Assembly: GCA_030643695.1 (NCBI GenBank)
Contig: DAOWKM010000119.1
Coordinates: forward strand, 1 to 15,416
Direction: 5' to 3'
Source of the DNA: Dehalococcoidia bacterium
Lineage (GTDB): Bacteria > Chloroflexota > Dehalococcoidia > Dehalococcoidales > DAOWKM01
DNA: 15,416 bases
Under the pieces are notes generated by a model. It made no database searches and was not told where the DNA came from. It was given only the letters and a program-made list of their open reading frames with translations. This document shows, piece by piece, positions 13,813 to 15,416 of the stretch (position 1 is its first letter; each line of letters opens with the position of its first letter). The translations under genes and the position numbers were made by a program.

Positions 13813-15267
13813 ATGGCTGGAATAGCCGGGGTTCAAGGAGGCGATATCAATGCCTTGGAAACCATGCTCGCAAGCCTTCGTCACCGAGGCCCCTATGAGA
13901 CTTGGATAAGCCCTACAGAACATACAAAGATAGGTTGTTGCAAACTAGAATCGGAAAGCAGGCAACAACGACGATTGAATAGCCATGCGGATGGCAAATT
14001 TGCTGTCCTTGATGGTCACCTATATAATGCTACCCCTCCCCACCTTAGTGACGCCGCCCTCCTCCTTTCCCTATATGAGAAATTCGGTCCGCAATTCGCA
14101 GCAAGACTCAATGGGGACTTCTCTTACGCCCTACTGGACTCAGGGAAGTTAGTTTTAGCCCGGGACCCTGTAGGCGTGAAACCCTTTTATTATGGCTACA
14201 AAGATGAGGGATTCTACTTTGCTTCAGAGGCAAAAGCACTCACAGAGGTAGCTCAGCAGATTAAGGAATTTCCGCCCGGGTATATTTATACTACTAGGCT
14301 TGGGTTTCAAAGATTTACACCCAAGGTAAAAACCCCAGATTTTGATACCAAGGAAGAAGCAAAGAAAATCCTTATCAATTTGCTTACAGAAGCTCTAGAG
14401 AAAAGAATGAAGGATAAAGCTCCTGAGGGAGTAATATTAAGTGGGGGATTGGATAGCAGTATCATAGCCTGCCTTGCTAAAGAAATTCAACCGGATATTA
14501 AGGCTTTTACGGTAACCGTGGAAGGAGGAGAGGATCTTCCTCATGCTCAAGATGTAGCTCGCTACTTAGGCATTAAACATTATGTATATACATATGATGA
14601 AGAGGAAATAAGAAAAGCTTTACCTCAGGCTATTTATTATTTGGAGTCCTTTGAAGAGGATAGCGTGCGTGGAGCTGTAGCTCATTTCTTTGCATCGAAG
14701 CTTGCTTCTCAATATACCGGCTGTGTTTTAAGTGGAGAGGGAGCGGATGAGTTTCTTGCCGGATATGAAGAGGAAATGAGAAAGGCAAAGGGTGAAAAGG
14801 AGCTTACAAAGCTCATAGATAAATTAATTGCTGTGGCACATAATACCGGATTACAAAGACTTGATAGGCTAATGGCATCACATTCTTTAGAGTTCCGGGC
14901 GGTTTTTTTGGACCAAGAAGTCATCGATTTCTGCAGGAAACTTCCCACGAATTGGAAAGTTCACGGACCAGAGAGAAAAGGAAAATGGATTCTAAGGGAA
15001 GCCTTTTCTAGCCGTCTTCCTCAACGTATTATCTTTCAAACGAAGCGTCCCTTTGGGTCAGGAGCAGGCTCCAGTAATCTCTTGGAGGGTATAGCCGAAA
15101 GAGAAATCCTTGACGAAGAATTTCTAAAAAATCGCCGCACAGAAGGTGGCTTGAATCTTCATTCTAAAGAAGAACTGCTTTATTACCGTATCTTCAAGGA
15201 AAAATTTAAGCATCCTTCGTTGCCTAAACTAGTAGCAGTGTGGGACCCTTTCAAGCCCGGTTTTTAG
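13813..15267 (+). CDS. Asparagine synthetase B-like protein lacking the glutaminase cysteine
   Basis: Two-domain amidotransferase of the AsnB family, which makes an amide from a carboxylate through an acyl-adenylate. The N-terminal Ntn glutaminase domain (about 1-165) keeps RHRGP (23-27) and DPVGVKPFYY (118-127). However, the protein starts MAGIAG where active enzymes have MCGIAG, so the nucleophile Cys2 is Ala, and the usual NGEIYN reads DGHLYN. The synthetase domain is intact in motif terms: ATP-pyrophosphatase loop SGGLDSS (210-216), SGEGADE (307-313) and SLEFRAVFLD. At 484 aa it is somewhat shorter than typical AsnB. It probably uses free ammonia or another amine rather than glutamine. 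Asparagine, or an unrelated amide or lactam product, are both possible. Confidence 0.85.
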   Translation: MAGIAGVQGGDINALETMLASLRHRGPYETWISPTEHTKIGCCKLESESRQQRRLNSHADGKFAVLDGHLYNATPPHLSDAALLLSLYEKFGPQFAARLNGDFSYALLDSGKLVLARDPVGVKPFYYGYKDEGFYFASEAKALTEVAQQIKEFPPGYIYTTRLGFQRFTPKVKTPDFDTKEEAKKILINLLTEALEKRMKDKAPEGVILSGGLDSSIIACLAKEIQPDIKAFTVTVEGGEDLPHAQDVARYLGIKHYVYTYDEEEIRKALPQAIYYLESFEEDSVRGAVAHFFASKLASQYTGCVLSGEGADEFLAGYEEEMRKAKGEKELTKLIDKLIAVAHNTGLQRLDRLMASHSLEFRAVFLDQEVIDFCRKLPTNWKVHGPERKGKWILREAFSSRLPQRIIFQTKRPFGSGAGSSNLLEGIAEREILDEEFLKNRRTEGGLNLHSKEELLYYRIFKEKFKHPSLPKLVAVWDPFKPGF

Positions 15268-15314
15268 GATATGAACATGACTCTTTCCTTTCCCATTAAG
15301 GAGTAAGTGAGGAA

Positions 15315-15416
15315 ATGTTAGAAGCCTGGGAATATTTAGTTAACCATCCAGAAAAGCTAGTAGGGTGGACCCTTGACCACCTTTGGATAATTTTTGTTGC
15401 CATTGTAATTGCAATC
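15315..15416 (+). CDS. Osmoprotectant (OpuB/OpuC/YehW-type) ABC transporter permease, N-terminal part
   Basis: ATG at 15315 follows GAGG (15310-15313, inside GTGAGGAA) at very short spacing and stays open to the window edge (34 codons). The sequence has an amphipathic start and then HLWIIFVAIVIAI, the opening of the first membrane segment. The pattern W-x-L-x-HL-W-I-x-F-V is typical of quaternary-amine ABC permeases, where TxxHLxLV precedes the first helix. It would move glycine betaine or similar compounds with an ATPase and binding protein encoded beyond the window. The start is 47 bp after the asparagine synthetase-like gene, so co-transcription is possible. The call rests on a short fragment. 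Confidence 0.5.
   Translation, partial: MLEAWEYLVNHPEKLVGWTLDHLWIIFVAIVIAI

Overview
The window looks like a chromosomal segment from an uncultured anaerobe, most likely a Chloroflexota (Dehalococcoidia-like) bacterium. That assignment is an inference. It rests on the moderate GC, the lipoprotein signal followed by a Thr/Pro linker on the TRAP binding protein, a serpin lipoprotein start, and a one-carbon gene set typical of subsurface acetogenic or demethylating Chloroflexota. No taxonomic marker gene is present.

Left part (1-8433): one co-directional cluster. A good sigma70-type promoter (152-180) precedes a leader of about 200 nt and a complete TRAP transporter: lipoprotein binding protein, a perfect palindromic hairpin, DctQ, DctM. 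The cluster continues with a corrinoid (B12) protein, an MttB-family methyltransferase without pyrrolysine, a RACo-type reductive activator of corrinoid proteins, and a pterin-dependent methyltransferase. Together these describe a full route: import a small methylated (probably quaternary-amine carboxylate) compound, transfer its methyl group to cob(I)alamin, pass it to tetrahydrofolate, and reactivate the corrinoid when it oxidises. The activator has an altered iron-sulfur motif.

Middle part (8434-11950): a second full-length MttB-like methyltransferase (9181-10623) lies among decaying genes. These are a small helix-turn-helix gene with a likely frameshift, the 3' remnant of a second corrinoid-protein gene (one internal stop, shifted frames), a broken FAD-linked oxidase, and the first quarter of a serpin. 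The remnant directly before the second methyltransferase implies that a corrinoid-protein/MttB pair was once duplicated or acquired and that one partner was then lost.

Mobile/tRNA part (11895-13300): a minus-strand tyrosine recombinase joins head-on to the truncated serpin at a short shared sequence, so both genes lack their 3' ends and the recombinase lacks its tyrosine nucleophile. About 110 bp upstream of the recombinase start lies the 3' half of a tRNA-Lys(UUU), a typical attachment-site remnant. A minus-strand tRNA-Gly(CCC)-like gene with an apparent insertion in its anticodon stem follows.

Right part (13300-15416): about 560 bp without a recognised protein but with long-range base pairing, then an asparagine synthetase B-like protein lacking the catalytic N-terminal cysteine, then the start of an osmoprotectant-type ABC transporter permease cut by the window edge.
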